Shown in pieces: positions 52,513 through 61,523 of a stretch of DNA of 64,000 nt. Source of the stretch: Actinoallomurus iriomotensis (GTDB taxonomy: Bacteria; Actinomycetota; Actinomycetes; Streptosporangiales; Streptosporangiaceae); the NCBI RefSeq assembly GCF_030269445.1, contig NZ_BSTJ01000002.1:558001-622000 (forward strand), given 5' to 3'. The notes below the pieces were generated by a model. It saw nothing but the letters and a program-made list of their open reading frames with translations. It was not told where the DNA came from and did not search any database. Both the position numbers and the translations under genes were made by a program. Position 1 is the first letter of the stretch. Each line of letters begins with the position of its first letter.

Positions 52513-52938
52513 ATGTCCGAAACCACTCCACGTGCGGTGTTCGAACGCCTCAGCCGCGGCATTTCCGAGGGGCGCTGGCACGACCTCGCCGACCTGTACG
52601 CCGAGGACGCCGTGGTCGAGCAGCCCTTCGTGTCCGCCGCGCCCGGCCGGATCGAGGGCCGCGAGACCATCCGCGCGCACTTCGCCGGTGCCGCCGCCAT
52701 GGGGCTGAGCCTCGTCGCGCGGAACACGGTGATCCACGAGACGGCCGACCCCGAGGTGGTCGTGGCGGAGTTCGACTACGAGATCACCGGCCGCGAGGGC
52801 ACCACGATCGCCGCGAACATCCAGGTGCTCCGCGTCCGCGACGGCCTGATCACCGCCACCCGCGACTACCACGACCACCTGGCGATCGCCCGCATGACCG
52901 GCGGGCTGCCCGCCCTGCTCGCGGCGGCCGGCGCGTGA
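52513..52938 (+). CDS. SnoaL-like (NTF2 fold) protein, copy 1
   Basis: 141-aa SnoaL/NTF2-like protein. TPRAVFERLSRGISEGRWHD, then LYAEDAVVEQPF is the typical cone-shaped fold start, with DGLITATRDYHDH near the end. Such proteins act as isomerases or small-ligand hydrolases. ATG 52513 with AAGGAG six bases upstream. Paralogous to the next gene, with which it overlaps by four bases. Confidence 0.9.
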   Translation: MSETTPRAVFERLSRGISEGRWHDLADLYAEDAVVEQPFVSAAPGRIEGRETIRAHFAGAAAMGLSLVARNTVIHETADPEVVVAEFDYEITGREGTTIAANIQVLRVRDGLITATRDYHDHLAIARMTGGLPALLAAAGA

Positions 52939-53357
52939 CACCCCGGGAGGTCTTCGAGCGCGTCATCGACGGGGTGACGCACGGCCGGTGGGACGAACTG
53001 CCCGCGCTGTACGCCGAGGACGCCTTCGTGATCCATCCCTTCGCCCCCGCGGGCGAGCCGCTGACCGGACGCGAGGCGCTCCGGCGGCACTTCGCGGCGG
53101 GCGCCGGCCTGGGCGTCACGATGACCGTGCGCGACGTCGTCGTGCACGAGACGGGCGACCCGGAGGTGGTCATCGGCGAGTTCGCGTACGAGGGAACGGT
53201 CACCGCGACCGGCCGGCGGTTCACCGTGCCGAACGTCTTCGTGCTCCGCGTACGCGACGGGCTGATCGTCGAGTCCCGCGACTACGCCGACCACGTGGCC
53301 TTCGCCGCCGCCACCGGACGGCTCGGCGCGCTGGTCGCCGAGGACCGGTGGCCGTGA
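52935..53357 (+). CDS. SnoaL-like (NTF2 fold) protein, copy 2
   Basis: 140-aa paralogue of the preceding gene, sharing the PREVFERVIDGVTHGRWDEL and DGLIVESRDYADH segments and arising by tandem duplication. GTG 52935 overlaps the previous stop. Probably forms a hetero- or homodimer with copy 1. Substrate unknown. Confidence 0.9.
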   Translation: MTPREVFERVIDGVTHGRWDELPALYAEDAFVIHPFAPAGEPLTGREALRRHFAAGAGLGVTMTVRDVVVHETGDPEVVIGEFAYEGTVTATGRRFTVPNVFVLRVRDGLIVESRDYADHVAFAAATGRLGALVAEDRWP

Positions 53358-53370
53358 GACCGGCCCTCGG

Positions 53371-54375
53371 TCAGCGCCGGGCCCGCCAGCGGCTGAGCAG
53401 TTCGCGTTCGCCGTCGGCGGTCAGCGAGCCGTGCAGCCGTACACGGGCCAGGCCGCCGTCGGGGTAGATGTCGACGCGGGCGTGCGTCATCGGACGGCCG
53501 GCGTCGAGGCGGAAACGGTGCGCGGTGTCGGGTTGCAGCCGGGTGCGCGGCAGCACGTCGAACCAGGCCGCGTCGTCCTCCAGCGAGGCCGTGCGCGCGT
53601 CCGCGCCGCGGATCCGCGCCTCCCCCGGCGCGTTGAACCGCAGGTTGGCGGTGTCCAGTTCGGCCAGTTCGACGACGCCCGGCCCGGCCAGGCGCAGGAT
53701 CACCCAGTCGTTGCCCCCGTCGCGGCGGCGCGCCGTCTCCCAGCCCTCGGCCTGATGCCGCGCGAGGCCGGGCATGATGAGGTTCGCCGGCGAGGAGTAG
53801 AACATGTCGGAGCAGCCGACGACGGTGGCGCCGTTGGCGAGCGCGGCGAGGTCGACGGTCAGCCCGGTGAGCAGCCACGGGTCCGGCACGACCTCGCCGT
53901 GCACGCGCAGCCGGGCCACGCCGCCGTCGGGGAAGATGTTCAGGCGCACGTGGGTGAAACGCCGCTCGTCCACGACCGCGAACTCCCGCGCCGCGTCGCC
54001 GGTCAGCGGGCTTTTCGGCACGATCTCGGTCCAGCCCGTCAGCTCGCCGGCGGACGGGTACCCCTCGGCCGCGCACGCCTCCACCATCGCCTGCGGCGGG
54101 TAGTTGCCCTTGAACCAGGCGGTGTCGACGACCACGCCGCGGATCACGCCCGGCAGGCCGAGCCGGACGACCGCCCAGTCGTGACCCGGCGAGCGGCGCC
54201 GCCGGGTCTCCCAGCCGTCGTACTCCTGGCCCTTGACGCCGAACGTCTGCTCGCGGAAGCCCGCCGGGCCGGGATTGAGGAGGTTCTCCTTGGCGGCGAA
54301 CGACTCGTCGCTCGCCGCCATCACCGTGCCGCCGAGCGTGCGCAGAGCCAGGTCGGGCAGAGCGGTGAAGGTCAT
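53371..54375 (-). CDS. alc: Allantoicase
   Basis: 334-aa enzyme hydrolysing allantoate to ureidoglycolate and urea. Two homologous jelly-roll halves are visible, each with a GWETxRRR motif (YDGWETRRRRSPGHDWAVVR, and EGWETARRRDGGNDWVILRL), THVRLNIFPDGGVARLRVHG and ARVDIYPDGGLARVRLHG. ATG 54375 overlaps the allantoinase stop (ATGA). Last gene of the ureide operon. Confidence 0.96.
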   Translation of the reverse strand: MTFTALPDLALRTLGGTVMAASDESFAAKENLLNPGPAGFREQTFGVKGQEYDGWETRRRRSPGHDWAVVRLGLPGVIRGVVVDTAWFKGNYPPQAMVEACAAEGYPSAGELTGWTEIVPKSPLTGDAAREFAVVDERRFTHVRLNIFPDGGVARLRVHGEVVPDPWLLTGLTVDLAALANGATVVGCSDMFYSSPANLIMPGLARHQAEGWETARRRDGGNDWVILRLAGPGVVELAELDTANLRFNAPGEARIRGADARTASLEDDAAWFDVLPRTRLQPDTAHRFRLDAGRPMTHARVDIYPDGGLARVRLHGSLTADGERELLSRWRARR

Positions 54376-55670
54376 GCTCTCCTCCTGAGCAGCCGGCCGT
54401 GGCCGGCCGGCTCGCCGCGCAGCCACACTCGTTCCACCACGCCGGTCAGGCTCATCCCGGCGTACGGCGTGACGGGGTGCCGCTGGCGCAGCGCGCCGGG
54501 GTCGACGACGAACCCCCGGTCGGGGGCGAAGGCGACGAGGTCGGCGTCGTACCCCTCCTCGACGCGTCCCTTGCCGGTGAGCCCGGTCAGCTCCGCCGGG
54601 CCGGAGGCCATCCAGCGCGCGACGTCGCAGAGGTCGTGGCCGCGGGCGCGCGCCGCGGTCCAGATCACCGGCAGGCCGAGCTGCAGCGAGGAGATCCCGC
54701 CCCAGGCCGTGTCGAAGCCGCCCTTCTTCAGCTCCGGCGCACACGGCGAGTGGTCGGAGACGACGCAGCCGATCGACCCGTCCGCCAGGCCGCGCCACAG
54801 CCCCTCGCGGTTCTCCGCGTCGCGGATCGGCGGGCAGCACTTGAACGCGGTGCCGCCGTCGGGCACCTGCTCCGCGGTGAGCGTGAGGTAGTGCGGGCAG
54901 GTCTCGGCGCTGATCCGCGCGCCGCGAACCCTCCACTCGGCGAGCAGCGGCAGCGACTCCGCGTCGGACAGGTGCACGATGTGCGCGCGGCAGCCCGTCT
55001 CGGCGGCGAGCCGGGCGACCCGCGCGATCGCCGCCGCCTCCGCGCCCGGCGGCCGGGACGCCAGGAACTCCGCGTACCCGGGCCCGTCCGGCTCCGACAG
55101 GTGCCCCGGATCCTCGGCGTGCGCGATCAGCAGCCCGCCGAAGCCCGCGATCTCCGTCATGGCCTCCCGCAGCCCCACCTCGTCCAGCTCGGGGAACTCC
55201 TCCACGCCCGACGGCGACAGGAAGCACTTGAAGCCGTACACGCCCGCGTCGTGCAGAGCGCGCAGTTCCGCCCGGTTGCCGGGAACCGCCCCGCCCCAGA
55301 ATCCGACGTCGACCGCGCAGCGTCCCTCGGCCGCGGCGCGTTTGACCGCGAGGGCGTCGGCGGTGACGGTCGGCGGCAGCGAGTTCAGCGGCATGTCGAC
55401 GATCGTGGTCACCCCGCCGGCCGCCGCGGCCCGGGTGGCGGTGGCGAACCCCTCCCACTCCGTACGGCCCGGCTCGTTGACGTGCACGTGGCTGTCGACC
55501 AGGCCGGGCAGCAGCGCGCGGTCGGCCAGCTCGACGTCCTCGCGTGCGGTGAGCGGCGCGTCGTACGCGGCGACCGCGGCGATCCGGCCGTCGCGCACCG
55601 CGACCGCCGCCGGCCGTTCCCCGTCCGGCAGCACCGTACGGCGGGAGCGCACGACCAGGTCGTACGTCAT
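54372..55670 (-). CDS. allB: Allantoinase
   Basis: 432-aa cyclic amidohydrolase opening (S)-allantoin to allantoate. Metal motifs: GLVDSHVHVNEPGRTEWEGF, carbamylated Lys in GVYGFKCFLS, His in LIAHAED and AHIVHLSDAESL, and Asp in GCVVSDHSPCAP. Dinuclear zinc is expected. ATG 55670 overlaps the glycerate kinase stop. Confidence 0.96.
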   Translation of the reverse strand: MTYDLVVRSRRTVLPDGERPAAVAVRDGRIAAVAAYDAPLTAREDVELADRALLPGLVDSHVHVNEPGRTEWEGFATATRAAAAGGVTTIVDMPLNSLPPTVTADALAVKRAAAEGRCAVDVGFWGGAVPGNRAELRALHDAGVYGFKCFLSPSGVEEFPELDEVGLREAMTEIAGFGGLLIAHAEDPGHLSEPDGPGYAEFLASRPPGAEAAAIARVARLAAETGCRAHIVHLSDAESLPLLAEWRVRGARISAETCPHYLTLTAEQVPDGGTAFKCCPPIRDAENREGLWRGLADGSIGCVVSDHSPCAPELKKGGFDTAWGGISSLQLGLPVIWTAARARGHDLCDVARWMASGPAELTGLTGKGRVEEGYDADLVAFAPDRGFVVDPGALRQRHPVTPYAGMSLTGVVERVWLRGEPAGHGRLLRRRA

Positions 55671-56839
55671 GGGATCACTGCGGGGTCGTCCCGTGTGTCG
55701 TCCAGCCAGGCCTGGCCGACCTGTTCGGAGAGGCGTTCGAGCAGGGGACCCGCCTCCCGCATGCACCGGGCGGGGTCGGGCTCGAGGTCGGTGAGGGCGT
55801 ACGCGCCGAGGAAACCCGCGGCCCGCAGTTCGTCCTCCGACAGCGTGCTGCGTCCGGCCACGGCCAGCACCGGCACGCCGGCGCCGCCGGCCGCCCGCGC
55901 GACGCCCGCAGGGGCCTTGCCGCGCAGCGTCTGGCGGTCCAGCGCGCCCTCGCCGGTGATGACGAGACGCGCGCCGGCGAGGTGGGAGGAGAAGCCCAGG
56001 AGGTCGAGGAGGTAGGTGATGCCGGGCTCGACGGTCGCGGAGCAGAAGGCCATCGCGCCGAACCCGGCGCCGCCCGCCGCGCCGGCGCCCGGCCGCTCCG
56101 CCGCGCTCACGCCGAGGTCGCGGCGGACCACGGCGTCGAGCCGGGTCAGGGCCTCCTCCAGCAGGTCGACGTCATGGGGCCCGGCCCCCTTCTGCGGCCC
56201 GAACACGTGCGCGGCGCCGTCCGGTCCGAGGAGCGGGCTGTCCACGTCGCTCGCGACCACGACGGTGACCCCCCGCATCCGCTCGCGCAGGGCGGCGGCG
56301 TCGACGCGGTCGAGGTCGCGCAGCGCGGCGCCGCCCGGCGGCAGTTCTCGCCCGTCCGCGTCGAGCAGGCGGGCGCCGAGCGCGGCGGCCATGCCCGCGC
56401 CGCCGTCCGTGCAGGCGCTGCCGCCCAGGCCGAGCACGACGCGCCGTGCGCCGCGGCGCACGGCGTCGTCGATCAGCTCGCCGGTGCCCCGGCTGGACGC
56501 GGTCAGCGGCGCGAGCCGGCCGCCGGGCAGCCGCCGCAGCCCGGAGGCCTCGGCCAGCTCCACCACCGCGACGTCGCCGCGGACGGCGTAGGAGGCCGGG
56601 ACCGGCTCACCGGTCGGACCGCTCACCTCCGCGCGCACGCGCGTGAAGCCGGCCGCGACCGCCGCGTCCACCGTGCCGTCCCCGCCGTCGGCCACGGGCA
56701 GCTCCAGCAGGCGCACCTCGGGGCGGGCGCGCCGCAGCCCGGCGCCGATGCGCCGGGCCACCTCCGGGGCGTCGAGCGACCCCTTGAACTTGTCCGGTGC
56801 GATCACCACGTGACCGTCGCCGGGACGAGGAGTGGTCAA
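55667..56839 (-). CDS. Glycerate kinase (GlxK/GarK family)
   Basis: 390-aa kinase making 2-phosphoglycerate. VVIAPDKFKGSLDAPEVARR at the N-terminus, GLGGSACTDGGAGMAAALGA and LVITGEGALDRQTLRGKAP are family signatures. The start is the TTG at 56839, which overlaps the preceding TGA and has GGAG seven bases upstream. It salvages the glyoxylate released from ureidoglycolate after conversion to glycerate; genes for that conversion are not in the window. Confidence 0.94.
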   Translation of the reverse strand: MTTPRPGDGHVVIAPDKFKGSLDAPEVARRIGAGLRRARPEVRLLELPVADGGDGTVDAAVAAGFTRVRAEVSGPTGEPVPASYAVRGDVAVVELAEASGLRRLPGGRLAPLTASSRGTGELIDDAVRRGARRVVLGLGGSACTDGGAGMAAALGARLLDADGRELPPGGAALRDLDRVDAAALRERMRGVTVVVASDVDSPLLGPDGAAHVFGPQKGAGPHDVDLLEEALTRLDAVVRRDLGVSAAERPGAGAAGGAGFGAMAFCSATVEPGITYLLDLLGFSSHLAGARLVITGEGALDRQTLRGKAPAGVARAAGGAGVPVLAVAGRSTLSEDELRAAGFLGAYALTDLEPDPARCMREAGPLLERLSEQVGQAWLDDTRDDPAVIP

Positions 56840-58185
56840 GTACGGTCTCCGATCAGCCGGCGGCGGGCCCGTACGCCCGCCTGTGCGGGGTCCGCCGTGG
56901 TGGTGCGCAGTTCGCCGCGCTCGACCACCGTACGGCCGCCGACGAGCAGCAGGTCGAGCGGCGGGGTCGGGCCGAAGACGAGGGCGCAGACCGGGTCCTC
57001 GACGGCCGCGCGGTAGCCGTCGACGCGCCACACGGCGAGGTCGGCGAGCTTGCCGGGTTCGAGGGAGCCGATCTCGTCCTGGCGGCCGAGGCACGCCGCG
57101 CCGCCGAGGGTGCCCAGCTCCAGCGCCTGCTGGGCGGTGAGCGCCGCGGGTCCGCGCACCACGCGCTGGAACAGCAGGGCCTGGTGCATCTCCCCGGCCA
57201 GGGAGGTCAGCTCGCTGGAGGCGGTGCCGTCCACGCCGAGGCCGACCGGCGCGCCCGCCGCCAGCAGCTCGCTCACCCGGGCGACGCCCGAGCCGAGCCG
57301 TCCGTTGGAGGTCGGGCAGTGCGCGGTGCCGGTGCCGGTGGCCGCGAACCGCCGGATGTCGGCGTCGTGCAGGTGCACGCAGTGCGCGAACCAGACGTCG
57401 GGACCCAGCCAGCCGAGCTTCTCCATGTACTCGCCGGGCGTGCACCCGAACTGCTCGCGGCAGTGCTCCTCCTCGTCGAGCGTCTCGGCGAGGTGGGTGT
57501 GCAGGCGTACACCCTTGCGGCGGGCGAGGGCGGCGGCCTCGCTCATCAGCTCCTCGCTCACCGAGAACGGCGAGCAGGGGGCGACGGCCACCCGCAGCAT
57601 GGAGGAGAACGACGGGTCGTGGTGGGCGTCGATGGCCGCCTCGGTGGCCACGAGGATCTCCTCGCGCTCCTCGACGATCTCATCCGGCGGCAGGCCGCCC
57701 GCCGAGCGTCCCCGGTCCATCGAACCCCGGGTCGGGTGGAACCGGACGTGCAGCTCCCGCGCCGCGCGTACCTCGGCGTCGAACAGGTCGCCCCGGCCCC
57801 GGGGGAACACATAGTGGTGGTCGGTGGTGGTCGTGCAGCCGCCGAGCGCCAGCCAGCCGAGCCCGGCGGTGGCCGCGTCGTACACGACCTCCGCGTCGAT
57901 CCCGGCCCACGTGTCGTACAGGCCGGTGAGCCAGTCGAACAGCGTGGCGTCCTGGAACAGCCCCTGTGTGGCCCACTGGTAGAGGTGGTGATGCGTGTTG
58001 ACCAGGCCGGGCGTCACCAGGCAGCCGCTCGCGTCGATCCGGCGCCCGGCGCCGGTCACGGGCGCCGGGCCGGCGCCGACGGCGGTGATCCGGTCGCCCT
58101 CGACGACCACGTGGCCGCCGGCGATCTCCGGACCGCGCACCGGCGCGACGTGGGCGTTCTCGATGACGATCGGGCCGTCCGTCAT
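56836..58185 (-). CDS. 8-oxoguanine deaminase (amidohydrolase)
   Basis: 449-aa metal-dependent deaminase. Metal ligands: VNTHHHLYQWATQGLF (HxH), RLHTHLAETLDEEEHCREQF, AHCVHLHD and GLGVDGTASSE (Asp). The HHHLYQW segment and TSNGRLGSG are characteristic of 8-oxoguanine/guanine deaminase-like enzymes of the ureide pathway. Converts 8-oxoguanine (or guanine) to urate (or xanthine). Overlaps glycerate kinase by four bases and the Fe-S subunit gene by four. Confidence 0.92.
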   Translation of the reverse strand: MTDGPIVIENAHVAPVRGPEIAGGHVVVEGDRITAVGAGPAPVTGAGRRIDASGCLVTPGLVNTHHHLYQWATQGLFQDATLFDWLTGLYDTWAGIDAEVVYDAATAGLGWLALGGCTTTTDHHYVFPRGRGDLFDAEVRAARELHVRFHPTRGSMDRGRSAGGLPPDEIVEEREEILVATEAAIDAHHDPSFSSMLRVAVAPCSPFSVSEELMSEAAALARRKGVRLHTHLAETLDEEEHCREQFGCTPGEYMEKLGWLGPDVWFAHCVHLHDADIRRFAATGTGTAHCPTSNGRLGSGVARVSELLAAGAPVGLGVDGTASSELTSLAGEMHQALLFQRVVRGPAALTAQQALELGTLGGAACLGRQDEIGSLEPGKLADLAVWRVDGYRAAVEDPVCALVFGPTPPLDLLLVGGRTVVERGELRTTTADPAQAGVRARRRLIGDRT

Positions 58186-58652
58186 GTTCCCGCCTTCCGC
58201 GCCGCAGCGAGCCGTACGGCGTCGAGAATCTTCTCATAACCGGTGCAACGGCACAGGTTGCCGGCGAGCGCCTCGCGGATCTCCGCGTCCGACGGGTCCG
58301 GCCGGTGTTCGAGCAGGTCGTGCGCCTGGACCAGCAGGCCCGGCGTGCAGAACCCGCACTGGACCGCGCCCGCGTCCACGAACGCCTGCTGGATCGGTGC
58401 GAGCCGGTCCCCCTCGGCGAGGCCCTCGACCGTACGGACGCGGCGGCCCTCCGCCTGGCCGGCCGCGACGAGGCACGCGCACACCGGCGTGCCGTCGAGG
58501 TAGACCGTGCACGAGCCGCATTCGCCCTGTTCACAGGCGTTCTTCGAGCCGGGCAGTCCCATCCGCTCACGCAGGACGTACAGCAGGCTCTCGCCCTCCC
58601 ACACGCCGTCGACGGTCTCCCGCGAGCCGTTGACGGTGAAGCTCACCCGCAT
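58182..58652 (-). CDS. Xanthine dehydrogenase Fe-S subunit (2x[2Fe-2S])
   Basis: 156-aa small subunit. Plant-type cluster CEQGECGSCTVYLDG with the preceding GSKNACEQG, and the second four-helix cluster QCGFCTPGLLVQAHD and NLCRCTGYEKI. This is the electron-transfer subunit of molybdenum hydroxylases. ATG 58652, overlapping the FAD-subunit stop (TGATG). Confidence 0.94.
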   Translation of the reverse strand: MRVSFTVNGSRETVDGVWEGESLLYVLRERMGLPGSKNACEQGECGSCTVYLDGTPVCACLVAAGQAEGRRVRTVEGLAEGDRLAPIQQAFVDAGAVQCGFCTPGLLVQAHDLLEHRPDPSDAEIREALAGNLCRCTGYEKILDAVRLAAARKAGT

Positions 58653-59533
58653 CAGGCGGCCCCCCTTCCCGGATTCTCGGCGTCGCCCGGCCCGCGATGG
58701 TCGCGCCACGCCCAGGTCAGCGTGCGGCGCGCCATCACCGCGAGGGCGTGCCGGCGGTACGCGGCGGTGCCGCGCACGTCGTCGATCGGCGTGGCCGCGG
58801 CCCCGACGAGAGCGCCGAACTCCCGCGCCACGGCCTCGTCCAGCGGCGCGTCCCAGTCGAGTTCGCGGGCCAGGAAGTCCTCGGCGGCGACCGCCCGGAT
58901 CGGTGTTGGCGCGGCGGAGCCGATGCCGGTGCCGACCCGGCGCTCCCCCGGGTGCAGCGCGACGGCGAACGAGCAGACCGCGATCACCATGGCGTTCCGC
59001 GTGCCGATCTTGGAGAAGTACTGCGGGCCGGTGGCGGGAGCCAGCCAGAACGCGCGGATCAGCTCGTCGGGCTCCAGCGCGCTCCGCTTGACGCCCTGGT
59101 AGAAGTCGGTCGCCGCGATCATGCGGATGCCGCGCCGGGACTCGACCTCGACCACGGCGTCGGCGGCGAGCAGCGGCGGATGGCCGTCGCCGGCCGGGGA
59201 CGCCGCGCCCAGGTTGCCGCCGACGGTGCCGCGGTTGCGGATCTGGGGCGACCCGACCGTACGGGCCGCCTGGGCCAGGCCGGGCAGCCGGTCGCCGAGC
59301 TCGCCGATGATCCGCGCGTACGTCACGCCGGCGCCGATCCGCAACCGGTCGCCGTTCTGCTCCCAGCGGTCCAGCCCGGCGACCCGGCCCAGGTCGAGCA
59401 GGTGCTCCGGGCGGCGGACGTCGAAGTTCAGCTCGACCATGACGTCGGTGCCGCCCTGGATCGGGACGGCCTCCGGGTGCTCGGCCTTCGCGGCGAGCGC
59501 CTCGTCCCAGGTCGTGGGCTGCAGGAATTCCAT
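58652..59533 (-). CDS. Xanthine dehydrogenase FAD-binding subunit
   Basis: 293-aa FAD subunit of a molybdenum hydroxylase. VPIQGGTDVMVELNFDVRRP and RNRGTVGGNLGAASPAGDGH are the two FAD-binding motifs of the CoxM/XdhB family. ATG 59533. The usual partner, a roughly 80-kDa molybdopterin subunit, is not present between the uricase and 8-oxoguanine deaminase genes. Confidence 0.93.
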   Translation of the reverse strand: MEFLQPTTWDEALAAKAEHPEAVPIQGGTDVMVELNFDVRRPEHLLDLGRVAGLDRWEQNGDRLRIGAGVTYARIIGELGDRLPGLAQAARTVGSPQIRNRGTVGGNLGAASPAGDGHPPLLAADAVVEVESRRGIRMIAATDFYQGVKRSALEPDELIRAFWLAPATGPQYFSKIGTRNAMVIAVCSFAVALHPGERRVGTGIGSAAPTPIRAVAAEDFLARELDWDAPLDEAVAREFGALVGAAATPIDDVRGTAAYRRHALAVMARRTLTWAWRDHRGPGDAENPGRGAA

Positions 59534-59546
59534 GGCGGGCTCCGGG

Positions 59547-60413
59547 TCAGGTCCAGGCGGCGCCGGCGTCGGGCGCGCCGTCACGGACGACGGCGCCCTC
59601 GATCAGCCCGTACGGCCGGTCCGCCGCGTAGAAGACCTCGTTGTCGTTGTCCAGGCCGAACGGTTCGAGGTCGACGGTGAAGTGGTGCCGGTTCGGCAGC
59701 GACAGGCGCACCTCGCAGACCTCCGGCAGCCCGTCGAGGAGCCGGTCGCCCATGGCGTACAGGGTCTGTTGCAGGGACAGGCTGTAGGTGCCGGCGAAGG
59801 CCTCCAGCAGGTGCCGCCGCGCCTCGGGGTAGGTACCCTCCCAGTCTGCCTCGGCCGACGTGTGCCGCCACTGGGCGGTCACCTCGGTGGCCAGGATCCG
59901 GTCCCGGGTCTCCGGCAGCGTCGTGTACTCGTCCTTGACGTACCCCCAGAACTCCGAGTCCGTCGAGTTGAGCACGACGAGGTCCCTGATGCCGGAGACG
60001 ACGTGAGTGGCCGTGGCGTCGTGGTGGATGAGCGCGGTGCGGGTCTCGCCGCCCCGGCGTACGAAGGAGTGCGGTCTCGCGCCGATCCGGTCCCAGAGGT
60101 GCTCCTCGACCGACACGCGCGCGTGGTCGACGCTCGGCTGCGAGCCGACGAAGTGCCGGGCGAGCAGCAGCCCGAACGCCTCGGGCGAGTCGACGCCGTG
60201 CTTGCGGGCGAACGCGAAGACGGTGTTCTTCTGCGTGTCCGTGGTGAGGACCGCGGAGTTGTCGCCGGTCAGGTGGACCGCCTCCATGGCCCCGGACAGC
60301 GCGACGCTCACCGTGAGGTCCCGGATGTGGTGGACGTCGCCGTCCCGGGTCACGCGTACGACGTGGGTCTCGGCCTTGCCGTAGCGGTTGGGGCCGAGCC
60401 GGCTCCGTGACAT
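59547..60413 (-). CDS. pucL: Urate oxidase (uricase)
   Basis: 288-aa cofactorless T-fold oxidase turning urate into 5-hydroxyisourate. NRYGKAETHVVRVTRDGDVH at the N-terminus includes the catalytic Lys; TGDNSAVLTTDTQKNTVFAF contains the conserved Thr; LPNRHHFTVDLEPFG is near the end. Complete length. Two bases separate it from uraH upstream. Confidence 0.97.
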   Translation of the reverse strand: MSRSRLGPNRYGKAETHVVRVTRDGDVHHIRDLTVSVALSGAMEAVHLTGDNSAVLTTDTQKNTVFAFARKHGVDSPEAFGLLLARHFVGSQPSVDHARVSVEEHLWDRIGARPHSFVRRGGETRTALIHHDATATHVVSGIRDLVVLNSTDSEFWGYVKDEYTTLPETRDRILATEVTAQWRHTSAEADWEGTYPEARRHLLEAFAGTYSLSLQQTLYAMGDRLLDGLPEVCEVRLSLPNRHHFTVDLEPFGLDNDNEVFYAADRPYGLIEGAVVRDGAPDAGAAWT

Positions 60414-60415
60414 GG

Positions 60416-60724
60416 TCAGCTCCCCCGGTAGGTGGAGTAGGCGTACGGGCTGAGCAGCAGCGGCACGTGGTAGTGCTCGCCGGGGTCGGTGACCGTGAAG
60501 GCCACGGCCACCTCGGGGTAGAAGTCCGATTGGCCCGTGGTGTCGAAGACGAGCCGGTGGACGCCCTCAGCGGGCGCCGGCAGGTCACGCACCCGGCCGT
60601 CCTCGTCGGTACGGGCGTCTGCGACGTGCCGCCACCCGGCACCGTCGCGGCGTTCCAGCCGCACCGGCACGCCGGCCGCCGGACGGCCCCTCGCGGCGTC
60701 GAGAACGTGCGTGGAGAGGCTCAT
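60416..60724 (-). CDS. uraH: 5-Hydroxyisourate hydrolase (transthyretin-like)
   Basis: 102-aa transthyretin-related enzyme. Catalytic His in LSTHVLDAARGRP, Arg in the mid-segment and the C-terminal YRGS tetrapeptide (SPYAYSTYRGS) define HIU hydrolase. Converts 5-hydroxyisourate to OHCU. ATG 60724. Confidence 0.97.
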   Translation of the reverse strand: MSLSTHVLDAARGRPAAGVPVRLERRDGAGWRHVADARTDEDGRVRDLPAPAEGVHRLVFDTTGQSDFYPEVAVAFTVTDPGEHYHVPLLLSPYAYSTYRGS

Positions 60725-60743
60725 GGACCCTCCTTCCGTTCGC

Positions 60744-61205
60744 TCATGTCACCAGTCTCCTCAGCCTCAGCTCGGTGATCTCGGCCAGCTCCGCGCGTAC
60801 GACCTCGCGCTCCTTCGCCGGGTCGTGGCCGAGGCGTTCGCGCAGCTCGGCGAGCATCTCGTCCGCGCCGCGCCCACTGGCGCGGATGAGGAAAACGTGG
60901 CCGAACCGCTCTTCGTACTCGGCGTTGGCCGCGGCGAACGCGGCCCGGTCGCCGTCGCCGACGCCCGACTGTTCCGCGCGCGAAAGGGCCGAGGCGGCGC
61001 GCTCGCCGATCCTCGGGTGGGCGTGGAGTGCCTCCTCGACGTCCGGCCAGTCCAGGTCGCGCACCGCACGGCCCGCCGCGGCGAGCAGCCGCTCCGCCGA
61101 GCCGTACGGCCGTCCGTCCGCCATGGCCGCCGCCCAGCGCCGTGACGCGCAGCACGTCAGGAGCTCCGCCTCGGCGTCCGCGCGGGACAGGCCGTCGAAC
61201 CGCAC
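60744..61205 (-). CDS. uraD: OHCU decarboxylase
   Basis: 153-aa helical decarboxylase making (S)-allantoin. The substrate-binding HPRIGE (LHAHPRIGERAASALSRAEQ) is present. The FGHVFLIRASGRGADEMLAE segment is family-typical. ATG 61205, first gene of the operon; the promoter must lie in 61206-61523. Confidence 0.96.
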   Translation of the reverse strand: MRFDGLSRADAEAELLTCCASRRWAAAMADGRPYGSAERLLAAAGRAVRDLDWPDVEEALHAHPRIGERAASALSRAEQSGVGDGDRAAFAAANAEYEERFGHVFLIRASGRGADEMLAELRERLGHDPAKEREVVRAELAEITELRLRRLVT

Positions 61206-61523
61206 CGCGTCCTCCTCACGATGTTCGGGTGCCTGTCAGTACACACATCCGGGTGAGCGGCGGTCCAGCGAAGAAACGCCGAACCGGACCCCGTGATCAC
61301 GGCAACTTTTCCCGTGTCGCCGCGAGCATGCCCCGTCCACGGCGCGCGGAACCGGACCGTTCCGCCGGTTCCCCGGGCCGCTCGCCGCGAGTACGCCCCG
61401 TGGCGTAGCCCGGCGCGGGCGCCCCTACCCTGCCGGACGCAGCCGTGGTGCCGCTGTCCGTGCGACGACACCGGCGGTGCCGCGCCGGGACCCTCGGGGA
61501 AACTCCCGAGGAGAAGAGACGAG
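61206..61523. other. Divergent promoter region between ureide operon and ABC exporter
   Basis: About 318 bases. A perfect 12-bp palindrome CCGTGATCACGG lies at 61291-61302 and is the best candidate operator for either unit. The rest is GC-rich, and two frames run through without a plausible start or family. Confidence 0.45.
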
